DNA of 35,904 nt from Ophryocystis elektroscirrha (GCA_030141585.1 JAQIFP010000022.1:1-35904); one strand, 5' to 3'. Numbered from the stretch's first letter, positions 1-10,539 are shown. Notes: generated by a model from the sequence alone, not told the origin. A program made the numbers and translations.

Positions 1-344
1 TATATATATATATATATATATATATATTTTTTTATATATATTTTTATATATATATTTTTTTATTTTTATTATTTTATTATATATATATTTTATATATATA
101 TATTTATATTTTATATATTTATATAATATAATATATATATTAATATATATAATAATATTATTTTTGATATATAAATGTATGAGAATAAATATGATGTGGT
201 GTACGTATGTAAATGATGTCATGGATCAATAATTCTGTGTAACTATATTTGTTGGATGTTTTGTGTAAAATACCTTTTATAATAATTCAACCTAAAGCTT
301 AAAGAGTTCATTCAGTTAATAGCGATTATTAAAAAGAAAAAAAT
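1..344. other. AT-rich left flank with TA microsatellite
   Basis: The first 26 bases are a pure TA run, followed by interrupted TA/TTTA tracts to about position 160. The rest is AT-rich sequence just downstream of the RPL5 stop codon and probably includes its 3' UTR. I see no gene, RNA gene or other element in it. Confidence 0.7.
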
Positions 345-1628
345 TTATTCTTCTGTGGCTTGCATACGTTCTTCAAGCATTTTAAGTTTGCGCATAACGC
401 GTTCTTTCTTTTGATAAACAGTTAATTTCTTGGGCCTTAATATTTTTCGTGATCCAACTATGATATAGTTTCCTTCACGTTTGGCTTTAATATTTCTTGG
501 TTCTCTTTCTAACTGCTCTGGGTCAGCACGGATGGCTTTATGTGCATTTAAGAACATGTCTTCAATTTTATCTGCGGTGATTCCAGCCTCTATGTAAAGA
601 CGGAAATGAGCTTTAAATTCCTCTGGAGACTCTTCTTCGAGCAAACGCATATAATTCGCAACATGTTTTCCAAGAATACGGTCACGATGTACAGAGGCGT
701 CATAAGTGTCGTCATCCTTGTTATAACCAGGAAATCTTTTATGATTATGAGGAATATGTAAACCTCCATCTACGGCACCTTTCATAGCTCCAAATACTCT
801 ACATCCAGTAGTTGTTCGAACTAAACCAACATCCAAAAGAACCTTAAATGGTCTCCTTTCTTCATTAGCTTCCTCCGCTACATTGTAATCTTCTCCTGTG
901 GTTTCTTGACATCCTTCGTACATATCGTCCATATTGAGTGTTTTTAATAAACGACGTGCACATAATAAACCAGTGCAATAAGCTGCTGAGTAATTTGTGT
1001 ATCCCGTTGGAATTCCATAGCGTTTTAGCTCTGATGAATCCGCTGCACATATAACACGATCTCCTTCAAAAGTTGCATATATAATTTGGCAAATTATACG
1101 AGTGTTCGTCTAAAAAAAAAAAATATATTGTTTATTTATATATAAAAAAGTATATATAGATAAATATTACATATTAAACAAACTCAATTATTGATATTCC
1201 CCTGTCTATTATATATATCTATATTATACTACCTATAACATATATATATATATATATATATGTATATAATTCACTATATATTTATAACAACCATAATAAT
1301 AATAATTATATTAATAATTATATTTATAATAATAATGATAATTTAAAAACGCACATATAAAATTATGTGTATATATGAATTATAATATTTAGAGGATAGA
1401 TAGTCAAGCAGAATGTGTAAATATATAAGCATAATGTAAGTATATATAGAATAAATATCTTACAATTCGAACGACAAAACGATACTTGGGGGAGTTGTAT
1501 TTATTTTTATCCTGAGTGACTAATTTTCTCCGTGCATAATAATCAGTCTTTCCTTCACGACGTCTTCGAAATTTGACTTGAAACCTTTTAAAATATGCTC
1601 GATTCTTTACAACTTTTACGAATGGCAT
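345..1628 (-). CDS. RPL5: 60S ribosomal protein L5 (uL18)
   Basis: Large-subunit ribosomal protein that binds 5S rRNA and enters the 60S subunit as part of the 5S RNP. Two exons on the minus strand, 1464..1628 and 345..1109, give 309 residues, close to the family's usual ~297. The N-terminus [20 protein letters not shown] and the following [13 protein letters not shown] block are the conserved L5 start. Exon 2 resumes in phase 0 with ITNTRIICQ and carries [15 protein letters not shown] and KRFPGY. The 354-nt intron is AT-rich, with a GTAAG donor and a T-rich acceptor. The gene lies head to head with RPL7A, 123 bp between start codons, so the pair probably shares a promoter. The product is certain; the exact splice sites are inferred from alignment and phase. 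Confidence 0.97.
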
Positions 1629-1751
1629 CAGTTGTGTTGGGTCACTTTTTTTTACAGGATAAAAGGAACGTAAATTTCAGGTATTGCTGTCTGTTGCTTG
1701 GGAAAATTTTGCTTCCTCATAACAAATTAATTTAAATACGATATTCCTGAA
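1629..1751. promoter_or_regulatory. Shared divergent region between RPL5 and RPL7A
   Basis: These 123 bp separate the RPL5 start codon (minus strand, 1628) from the RPL7A start codon (plus strand, 1752). Both promoters and both 5' UTRs must fit here unless further upstream non-coding exons exist. The segment holds an 8-T run near 1647 and is less AT-rich than the flanking introns. No named motif is recognised. Confidence 0.55.
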
Positions 1752-2897
1752 ATGGTAACTTTTCTTTTCATTAATTAACTCCTGTAATTGTATTCTGCCA
1801 GTGTATATTGTTGTTAGTACATATTATGTTTTATACATTTAGCAGTTAGTTTTTCTCTATAAGTATATAGTAAAAAAAAAAAAAAAGCAATTGGTTTATT
1901 TTTTTATTTCATAAAAAAAAAAGCATAAAGATATATATATGTTATAATGTGAAACGCTGTGTATATATGCATACATAATAATATTTATATATTATATATA
2001 TATATATAATAATAATAATTATTATAATAATTATAAATAATAACATATATATATAATAAGGTACAATCAAAGCCAAAGTCAAGCAAAAAAATAGAGCCTT
2101 CTCCATTAGCAACACCAGTAGCTCAAAAAGAAAAAGGTCATCCTTTGTTCGAAAAGACTCCTCGAAATTTTTCAATTGGAGGACATATTAGACCAAAAAC
2201 AGATCTAGGAAGATATGTTAAATGGCCTCAATATATCACTTTACAACGACAACGTCGTGTTTTATTAAAAAGACTTAAAGTACCACCTGCCATTAACCAA
2301 TTCAATTATGCTATTGATAGAAATCAAGTAAAAAAAAAAAAAAAAAAAAAATTGTTTTAGTCTACACAATTATTTCGTCTATTATCTAAATACCGCCCCG
2401 AAACCCGTTTGGAAAAAAAACAAAGATTACTAAAAATTGCACAAACTATGAAGGAAACCGGAGAAGATTTACAGAAAACAATGAAAAGACCATATATGAT
2501 AAAATACGGGTTAAATCACGTAACAGACCTGATTGAATTAAAAAAAGCTAAACTCGTTGTTATCGCTCACGACGTTGAACCTATTGAATTAGTTTGTTGG
2601 CTTCCTGCTTTATGCAGAAAGAAGGGGGTGCCCTATTGCATTGTTAAGTCGAAATCACGTTTGGGACAACTCGTGCACAAAAAAACTGCTGCTTGCATTG
2701 CTGTGGATAATGTAAGCCCTGAAGATCAAAATCAACTTGCTACATTAATACGCTTATTCAATTCTGAATTCTCCGAAAATACTGAAATGAGGAGAAGATG
2801 GGGAGGAGGAGCACTTGGCATCAAATCGACTCATGTTCGAGAGAAACAACAAAAATTATTAGCACGTGAACAATTAAAAAAAACTGGAGGCAAGTAG
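1752..2897 (+). CDS. RPL7A: 60S ribosomal protein L7a (eL8)
   Basis: Ribosomal protein of the L7Ae family in the large subunit. Three exons: 1752..1754 (only the ATG), 2061..2327 and 2361..2897, giving 268 residues as expected. The tail after [12 protein letters not shown] matches the family: [21 protein letters not shown], then PPAINQF. Next comes the RNA-binding core [28 protein letters not shown] and [10 protein letters not shown]. Intron 1 (306 nt) separates the start codon from the body. The start was chosen because ATG|GTAACT at 1752 joins an in-phase acceptor at 2060 to give the basic N-terminus [11 protein letters not shown]. Intron 2 is 33 nt, mostly a run of about 20 A; removing it exactly restores the DRNQ-STQL alignment. 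The stop is TAG and lies 28 bp from the stop of the convergent neighbour. Confidence 0.95.
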
Positions 2898-2925
2898 ATT
2901 TTACGATTTTTCTAATATTTTCCAA

Positions 2926-4333
2926 TTAATTCGAATCTATAGACTTGCATATACTACGAAGTAATTTGTGGTAAGAAACAGATCCATGAATTTCTTCTTC
3001 ATTTAATAAACTCTCTATCTAAGACAAGCACATATATATATATATATATAAAATATATTTACCTGTGGGGTTATCTTTATACCTAAATTGTCCAAATAGT
3101 ACATTAATAAAGTAGGATGTGTTTTTCCTTCTTTTAGATCCAAAGTTACAGTTTTTATCTAATTCAATATTAATAATATAAAATTACAATCTCTTGAATT
3201 GTCGGATTCTTTGAAATAGTATCTTTGGATATTTTATCTCTTTTTTTTTCTCCTATGTCTTGCCATGTTATAGGGTTTTTTATTTTTTTTCCTTCATCAT
3301 TGTGACAGAAATTTTCTTCCTTTAAAAAGTAAAAAAAAAAAAAAAGGATTACTTTTTTCATAAGTGTGGCCAAATAGGGAGTTAATGGACGGTTCCTTCT
3401 ATAAAATGCAATATTGTTTATTTGTAAAGTTTGTAGAAATTTCGCAAATGAAAGATCCCTTGTAGCTGAATGATTTGCTATTAAATTTAGCCACTCTTTT
3501 GGAACGGGCATTCCTAGCATCTGTAATTTTGTAATAGAAGTATTATTCAAGAAATATTATCTAATTATACAAATTATTATTCATTGCTATATATTGATGG
3601 TAATATATACAAACATATTTAGAGTACTAATTTTATTAATAAACGTAATTTACAAATGAAGTTACTTGGATATGGTAAATTAAAGCATCATCATTTATTA
3701 AACTCCGATCCCACATCGAATATAATTGGCGGATCATGTATGATTTTTCGGATGTCAATTCAGGGACCTTATCAGTATAGAAAATCTATTATGCTCACAT
3801 TAAAGGCATTTTGCTTAAGTAGAATTTGATTTGTGGGAAGCTCTTTATTTCTAACCAAATAAACCAATAATAAAAAATATTCGGAATTTATAAATTTACA
3901 TATACACAAAGTGATACATCTCTGCTATTTATAAAAAATACTTTTTCTAAAATGCTTATTATATGCATTTTACTACTTGTCTATACTGACCATAAAGATA
4001 AGGTGAAATGTAATACTGTATTGGTTATACAATGGATGATGTATTTATATTATGGATTACCCAATATTTTTGTACTTCTGTGTATTTATATATTTTTATA
4101 TATACATAAATATATATATACATATATATACATATATATACATATATATACATATATATACATATATATACATATATATACATATATATACATATATATA
4201 CATATATATACATATAAATACATATATATACATATATACACATGTATATACTTATATATACATATATATACACATATATATACACATATATATATATATA
4301 TATGTATACATAGATATACATATATATACATAG

Positions 4334-4371
<38 letters not shown>

Positions 4372-5332
4372 CAACGTTGTGCACAATGTTCAGATATTAT
4401 TTGAATACAGCATTAAAAGAGATATATATATAGTATACATCATCTATTACAAAAAGTATATTATATGCATATATGAATATGAACAATTTTAAATAAGTAT
4501 GGGTTTAATATGTCTATGTTGATTTAATTAATTACATAACCAATAATTCCTAGATATATAGTAATCTATATACTAGAAATTTTAAGATGTTTTTTTACCT
4601 AATGTTTGCAATAGAATTTTCTATATATTCTTTAACAGTTTCTGATTCTTGAGAAAGGTTATAAGTTTTGTTTTTTGTTGCAGGCTTATATATATCTGCT
4701 TCATATATCTCTTTGGGACAAAAATGATCCTTCAGATTATCTTTATAGTGTAGGTTCCTAATTTAATTGATAGTAATAAAAATATGATTAAATAATTAGT
4801 GTAATTTGTTGCATAATATATCATTAATTACAACTTTTTTTTTTTTTTCTAAAAAAAAGTTGTTTTATGGCAGTATGAATATATATTATGCGAAAATTGA
4901 ATAACTAAAAGTGTACCTTTCAGGGAAAGTATGAAGCAAAAGTGGCTTATATATGACTAAGTTGTCTTTTGTAAATATGCAGAAGTCTAATACATCACTT
5001 ATTTCTTTCATAGGGGGAGTAGCACCGAAGTGCCTTAAAACTTTATTTAAATAAGAAATCTTTGTGATTCCGTTTTTTATTTTATCTAATGACTGAAGTC
5101 CTCTACAAACATTTTCTAATAAAAACTTAGAGTTTTTCTTTAAATTTTCTAATAATTCTTCACGAGTACATGGTTTGAAATATTTGAGTTTTGCTTCAGC
5201 TTCCATGTAAAAGGGATCAAGTTCGTCATTTATTTGTGGATACTGTACAATTCTCCTGTCTTCTGCAGACTCCTTCTTGTAAAACATAGAAGTATCATCT
5301 TGCGGTAATAAATAAGACGTATTATTATTCAT
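2926..5332 (-). CDS. Unrecognised protein with EF-hand-like repeats
   Basis: Eight exons on the minus strand: 4917..5332, 4599..4757, 3799..3850, 3666..3767, 3353..3520, 3188..3319, 3063..3158 and 2926..3018, giving 405 residues in one frame. Introns are 159, 748, 31, 145, 33, 29 and 44 nt. I do not recognise the family. At least three segments resemble degenerate EF-hand helix pairs, with a pattern of L..L...G...P followed by I-S/V-Y..LL: residues around 90-135 ([16 protein letters not shown]), around 230-280 ([15 protein letters not shown]) and the C-terminus ([13 protein letters not shown], then [10 protein letters not shown]). No intact Ca2+ loop (DxDxDG) is visible. There is no signal peptide or membrane helix. 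The start is the first ATG of the open frame. Its start codon is 31 bp from that of the divergent gene at 5364. The exon chain is well supported by phase, but the function is unknown. Confidence 0.78.
4101..4374. repeat. CATATATATA decanucleotide array in an intron
   Basis: A tandem array with a 10-bp period (CATATATATA), nearly perfect for about twelve units at 4121-4240. It then degenerates through CACATATATA variants into pure TA near 4370. It sits inside the 748-nt second intron of the minus-strand gene at 2926..5332. Apparent open frames through it on both strands read only Y, I, H, C and T residues and are artefacts of the repeat. Confidence 0.9.
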
Positions 5333-5363
5333 TTCAGACACCACAATATTTGTGTACGAAATT
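5333..5363. promoter_or_regulatory. 31-bp divergent intergenic spacer
   Basis: Only 31 bp separate the start codons of the minus-strand gene (ATG at 5332) and the plus-strand gene (ATG at 5364). If both starts are right, each 5' UTR and promoter must extend into the neighbour's coding sequence, or an upstream non-coding exon exists. No promoter motif is recognised. Confidence 0.45.
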
Positions 5364-5838
5364 ATGCATAAACATATTAAAGTTCAAAAATGCGCTCCCA
5401 GAATATCCCCGCATACAAATGATTGGCTTTACAATGGAGAAACCAAGAAGGAAAATCTTACCATAGGAAAAAAAATATTAGAAAGAAACGTATGGCGAAG
5501 TAAAGTGTGTGATAAGATCTTTTTGCTTTATATTCAAATTAGATCTCCAATCTACGTATTTACTGGTTAAGTTTAGAAACAGACTCTTCGGATATTAACA
5601 CAAAATGTAATTTTATAAATTACGTTTATATGAGCGTATAAATATAAAATAATTATTTTTTTAGTTTCTGCATACAAAAATTCTCACTCTTTCTAAAAAT
5701 ATTAATTAGATTTATGCAAGGTAGTATATATAACACGTTTCTGCATTTATATTTATAGCTTATAAACCAAGAATTAGTCTCATAATCAAAGTTACGCATT
5801 GTATGGATTATTAAATAATATTATCAAATATTTTATAA

Positions 5839-5887
<49 letters not shown>

Positions 5888-6702
5888 TATTTATTATAAT
5901 TATATATACGGGAGTTACATTATTTAAACTATATTTAAAAAATGTACGATAATTAGTTATTTTATATAAATTATAATTTTATGTTTATATATAATATTCT
6001 GAAATACAGCGAATAAGGATGCTTATACGGTTGAAAATTTTCATGAAAAAAAGACCCCAGCTAACATTGTATCAGATGATTCTTATAGTATACCAGACGA
6101 AGACTTAGACTTAATTTGTAGCTCGATTGAAAAATACTCCTGTAAAGATAATTTGATGTTAACAATGGTTTTTAGATTGTGACAAAGCAGTTATTTCCTT
6201 AATATCTGAAAATCTCACTTTATTGAGCAATTCTTTGAATTCCTTAGCTAACACTTTACAGTCAAAGCATAAGCACATAGCATCAAAAGAGAGGAAGAAA
6301 TCGCCTAAAACAAAGAAAAAGGTTCCTCCTTTACCTAAATCGACATCAAAAGAAAGAGACAAAAGTATTATTGTTAATAAAGTAGAAAGAGTGATTCCAA
6401 ATAAATACGAGTTAAAGAAAAAATCAATATCAGAAACTGCCTCAAAACTGAATACGCAGAATCCAAAGAAGGAACTACTTATCACTGATAACTCAAAAGA
6501 TTTATACAGAAAATGTGTAAAATTAGCAAGCACTCCTTTCCTGTCTAGTTATATGTTGAAACATAGAGAATTATACAACAAATCTATACCGACTTTATCA
6601 CAGTATAAACAAAAATCAAAAACTGCTAATATTAACCCTATAAATTTGCTGCATCCCATACAAGCGAAACATGTTACACAATTTAGAGATTATTTTGATT
6701 GA
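5364..6702 (+). CDS. Unrecognised Lys-rich protein
   Basis: Four exons: 5364..5504, 5543..5606, 6010..6141 and 6176..6702, giving 287 residues ending in TGA. Introns are 38, 403 and 34 nt, and phases 0, 1 and 1 all close. I recognise no family. The N-terminus (MHKHIKVQKCAPRISPHTND) is basic. A middle acidic stretch (SDDSYSIPDEDLDLI) precedes a helical Leu/Ser-rich segment (about residues 125-150). A Lys-rich linker follows (KERKKSPKTKKKVPPLPKS), with several Ser/Thr-Pro or basic Ser sites. There is no membrane helix or signal peptide. The last 13 coding bases (6690-6702) overlap the 3' end of ARL2 on the other strand. The exon structure is convincing; the role is unknown. Confidence 0.72.
5841..5887. 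repeat. ATT trinucleotide microsatellite in an intron
   Basis: About fifteen uninterrupted ATT units inside the 403-nt intron (5607..6009) of the plus-strand gene at 5364..6702. It is non-coding and probably length-variable. Confidence 0.9.
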
Positions 6703-6877
6703 ATCGAGTTTATTAACCATTGAAACCCCTCTTTTAACCCTTCTCCCGTTCGACCACTACACTGCTGTATGTAAATGGGGACGGATTTTATCCGATCCAG
6801 TTCAAAATACTACGTAAAAATATATATATTAAACAAATATGACTATATTAAAGGCATAAAAAAAAATTGATATATCC

Positions 6878-6916
<39 letters not shown>

Positions 6917-7606
6917 TATGCATTTATTATAAATAAATTATTATTAATTTTATTATTATTATTATTATTATAGTAATTTATATATTCAATTACAAACATT
7001 TAATATTTATATATACACAGTCTATGTATTGATTTATTTATTGGCCTATTTATTAACCTATGTACTATTATATCAATAATAATATTACTTGTTGAATGTC
7101 AGAAAGCGGTATTTTGGTGTCTATATCGCATTTGTTTGCAAAAATAAGTAAACATGTATCTGCTAGACGCTAATTGAAGCATAGATAAAATTAAAATAAA
7201 AACCTCTTCATTAAGTAGTTTATATAATTCGCTTTTACATGTTTCAAGCCTAAGTATATCTGAAGAATCTATGACCCATATTAAACCATCTGTTTTTCCA
7301 AAATAATTTTTCCAATAAGGACGAATAGATTTTTGTCCTCCTATGTCCCAAAGATTTATTTTAAATCTATAATGTACATTACATTTGTGTTGTATTAGCT
7401 TATTATATTGAAAAGATTTAATAGTAAAACCTAAAGTAGGAGATATATCATCTATTGATTCATTATTGATTTTCTGAGTAATAGTAGTTTTTCCAGCATT
7501 ATCCAAACCTCTATTAATTAGAATATTATATTTAAACGTACAATATAAGTATTCGTAAGTTATTTTCCTGTTCTTTTATTTTTTTTAATATTTTCAAGAA
7601 GCCCAT
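6690..7606 (-). CDS. ARL2: ADP-ribosylation factor-like GTPase 2
   Basis: Small GTPase of the Arf/Arl family; ARL2 works with tubulin cofactors and lipid-cargo carriers. Four exons on the minus strand: 7542..7606, 7204..7510, 7089..7169 and 6690..6809, giving 190 residues (usual ~184). Introns are 31, 34 and 279 nt. The N-terminus [14 protein letters not shown] matches ARL2. Visible motifs are G1 GLDNAGKTT, switch I SPTLGF, G3 WDIGGQK, then RPYWKNYF and [11 protein letters not shown]. Two guanine-contact motifs deviate: G4 is NKCD instead of NKQD, and G5 is CSG instead of CSA. A short Lys/His-rich insertion follows switch I. The last exon (YFELDRIK to SIQSK) was found by homology and phase, and overlaps the convergent gene's end by 13 bases. 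The family is certain; ARL2 is preferred over ARL3 on the N-terminus and IxPYW-type motifs. Confidence 0.94.
6881..6911. repeat. TA microsatellite in ARL2 intron 3
   Basis: About fifteen TA units, followed by ATT-rich sequence to about 6975, all inside the 279-nt third intron of ARL2 (6810..7088). No other feature is seen in this intron. Confidence 0.85.
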
Positions 7607-7719
7607 AAGTAGCTTGCTCCTTTTAAAAAAAAAAAATTATAATTAGAATACGTAGCAATTAATTATAACTGGTATTGCATATTAAAAACCTTCTTTGTAT
7701 AAGGCATTTTCACGAAAAA

Positions 7720-10539
7720 TCAATGAGGTAATTCCATGTTTTGTGAAGGAACATCTGTTATAGACGCATCATTCATGAAATGTAGATTTTCGGAGATATT
7801 ATTGATTTGTGAATTATTTATTGTTAAGCTATGTTGCGAGTTTATATTATATTGCTGTTGTTGTTGTTGCTGTGCTAAATTTGCTTGAACGGCTTCATCG
7901 GCAGGAAGATTAAGATTCGATTGCGATTCTAACATGAATTCTTGCGATGACTCTGCTCCAGCTATATTTGTTGTTTCATGACGGTAACGATTATTAGATT
8001 GTCTAAAGACGGAATATATATCGGAAGTGTTATTTCTTATGCAAGTTGGAAAACGTATTCGCCACTTTCGTTTTAAAGAAACTGTTATAACTGTTCTCCC
8101 CACTTGCACTGATATGGGCAAATGATTTAAATCAAGTTTTAATGGTTGCTTTAGCTTTACTAATGTACCGAATTTGGAACGATTATCTTCTAAAACAAAA
8201 CATCCATGTTGATATTTTTTTTCTTCGGATGTTCCAAAACCTTCACTTCCTATCAAAGAATGTGTTTGTCGAGATAAATTCGCGGCAGTCTCAAATCTCA
8301 ATATTGAATGCAATCTACTAACACTAATATCAGCTAGTCGGATGTCAGATTCATGTCCACGACCCAATCTGGCTATTTTATTGTTTGTCAGACTGACTAT
8401 GTAATATCCTTTATTTTGTTGACTTTTCAATTCTGATCAATACAAATTTAGCTAAATATTTCTCTATATTTTGGCAATATATATATATATAATTACTTAT
8501 TTATATATCTATATAAATAAGTAAGCTAAATAATGGAGTAATTATTATTTTATATTTCAATAAAAAATAATATTTATTACATATTATTAATCAATATAAT
8601 TATTCAATATAATTAATCAATATTAATATCGACTTAAATGTCAAATAAGCTAGTTTATATAATAAAAAGAATAAATAATTTTTAGCAAATGTTAGTATTT
8701 ATAGTAATTTTAACCATTTAATTTAATAAATACATTATAAATAAATTATATACATCACATAAAATATATTATACTTTGAGTTATTTGATATATTTCTTTT
8801 TACCAAGAATTGTATAAGGTACTAATGGCTTAGGTATTTCAAATAATTGAATGAGTGTATATTGTATTTTCATAGATTCAGAACTTTTAATAACTGGGGC
8901 GTCAATCATAGTAGGATACGTTAATTTACAGAGTTCACAGCTTAGAAATTTCCAAAAAAAAGCTACACTATCCTGAGATAAAGATAAGAAAATCATTAAA
9001 TTACACTTTTTATATTTAATCGGCCTGCAATCCATGTTCTAAGACATTGTAAATGAACCCATTTCATTGACCCATTACATTCACAAGGTGCTACTAAAGG
9101 ATTATACTCCATTGTATTATGGTCAATATCTTCCGACTCACATAAGCATATACGACAAATTCTTGTTCCCGAAGGAATTTCTAAACTTGAAGATACATTA
9201 TCAATAATAGGCTTTGTATTATCTGTACATGAAGATTTTTCATCATTTCGACCATTGTCCAATTCTGAGCCGGATATATTTGAAGCTTCTAAATTGTCTC
9301 CTGGTTCAGGAGCGACTGTTTCACATTCATCATCATCCGAAGAATAATTAAATTGTTTCTAAATTAAAATTAAATAATCTAAACATATAAAATATATATA
9401 TATATATGTAATTAACACTTTTGTTTAAATAATTAATCTTATTTTTGCAAATTTACAAGTTTATCTGAGTAAAAAGCTTACATGAGTAGCTTCTTGCTGA
9501 TTTGTGACAATTTCTTTTATTTTCAATTTGAATCGACCAAATTTGAGCACATCTCCTGCGCCAACAACTACAGGCCGACATTTAAAATTTCGGACTACCA
9601 ACCATAAAGGTTCAGGTTTTGCAACATTTGAAGGAGTTGTGAGGTAGTAATAGCCTAAAAGCAATTGTCATTATATGAAACTTAAAATGTGAGTAGTTAA
9701 AAGCGTTTTTATGCCGTTAATAATCTTATTTTTATTAATTTTAATATATATACGAATTATATTATTTTGTGACTACATCAAAGAATATGCGAATAAGTCG
9801 CTAATCTTACTCAACATATATATATTTAATATATAATATATTAAATAAATATAGCTTCGACAGATTACATGGTTTATAAATTAGCGAATACAAATTAATA
9901 GCAAAGATTATTGATGTTTATATTTTATTCAAATAATTCCTATGATAATAGGACTTCATAATTATTAGCATCATATTTTTTTCATAATAATCTTTTTTAC
10001 TTGTATACTAATTCACAACTTTACAAGTAATATTTGTTCTCTAAAAGTTAGTACTATTACCATCTCCCCAAACTATTTGTGCTATCGGCTGAGTAGATAC
10101 ATCAGATTCACAAGTTGCAACTGCTTCTTCAGTAGGGGAAAAAGTAATTTCCGTTCCATTTCGATTAATTTGGTATGAAGCATCTAAGAGTCTATTATCA
10201 AAAAGTGAACTTACACTTGCAAGTACATTTGAATTCATGAGACACTGTTGTTCTATTTTCATAATCAAATAAGCCATGAGAATCTGCAAGCCAAGTTTGC
10301 GTACATATTTGCATAACAAGGCCCGATTTTTTATTAAAATTTTTGTACTCAGAGTTTTCAACTAATATTTTTGGACCCATCCATTCCTTTGAATAATTAT
10401 GAATACTTGGCTGCTGTTCTAAGCACTCTGCTGATAGCATAGGTGATTTTGAAGGAGATGCCATTTCTGGATATATTTTCTTATTTAATTCATTATTATT
10501 TGAGTTCACTTTTTGTATGTTGGTTGCGGCTATCGGCAT
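7720..10539 (-). CDS. RINGv (RING-CH) and FHA domain protein
   Basis: Six exons on the minus strand: 10215..10539, 10061..10183, 9482..9654, 9005..9358, 8804..8972 and 7720..8432, giving 618 residues ending in TGA. Introns are 31, 406, 123, 32 and 371 nt. Residues about 275-340 form a C4HC3 RINGv finger: CRIC, then CEC, H..C and CELC, the last pair lying in the next exon. RINGv domains are E3 ubiquitin ligase modules. Residues about 385-510 form an FHA domain (IARLGRGHESDIRLADISVS, then SRLHSILRF and SKFGTLV), a phosphothreonine reader. A segment at about 150-205 (WLVVRNFKCRPVVV, then DVLKFGRFKLK) is conserved-looking and FHA-like. The C-terminus is Gln/Asn-rich. No membrane helices are seen, unlike MARCH ligases, so it is probably soluble. 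The first 31-nt intron has an alternative 25-nt reading; I chose the GTAAG donor. Confidence 0.9.

Noticed and set aside
3952..4404. Open frames on both strands made only of Tyr, Ile, His, Thr and Cys
   Set aside because: They are translations of the CATATATATA microsatellite inside an intron and lack any non-repeat coding sequence.
6159..6533. Minus-strand hydrophobic frame rich in Phe and Leu
   Set aside because: It is the antisense shadow of the Lys/Ser-rich final exon of the plus-strand gene.
8781..8804. Stop codon at 8781 ending the RINGv protein before the FHA exon
   Set aside because: A donor at 8803 (G|GTAAAA) joins the acceptor at 8433 in phase 1 and links directly to the FHA domain, an architecture that makes biological sense.
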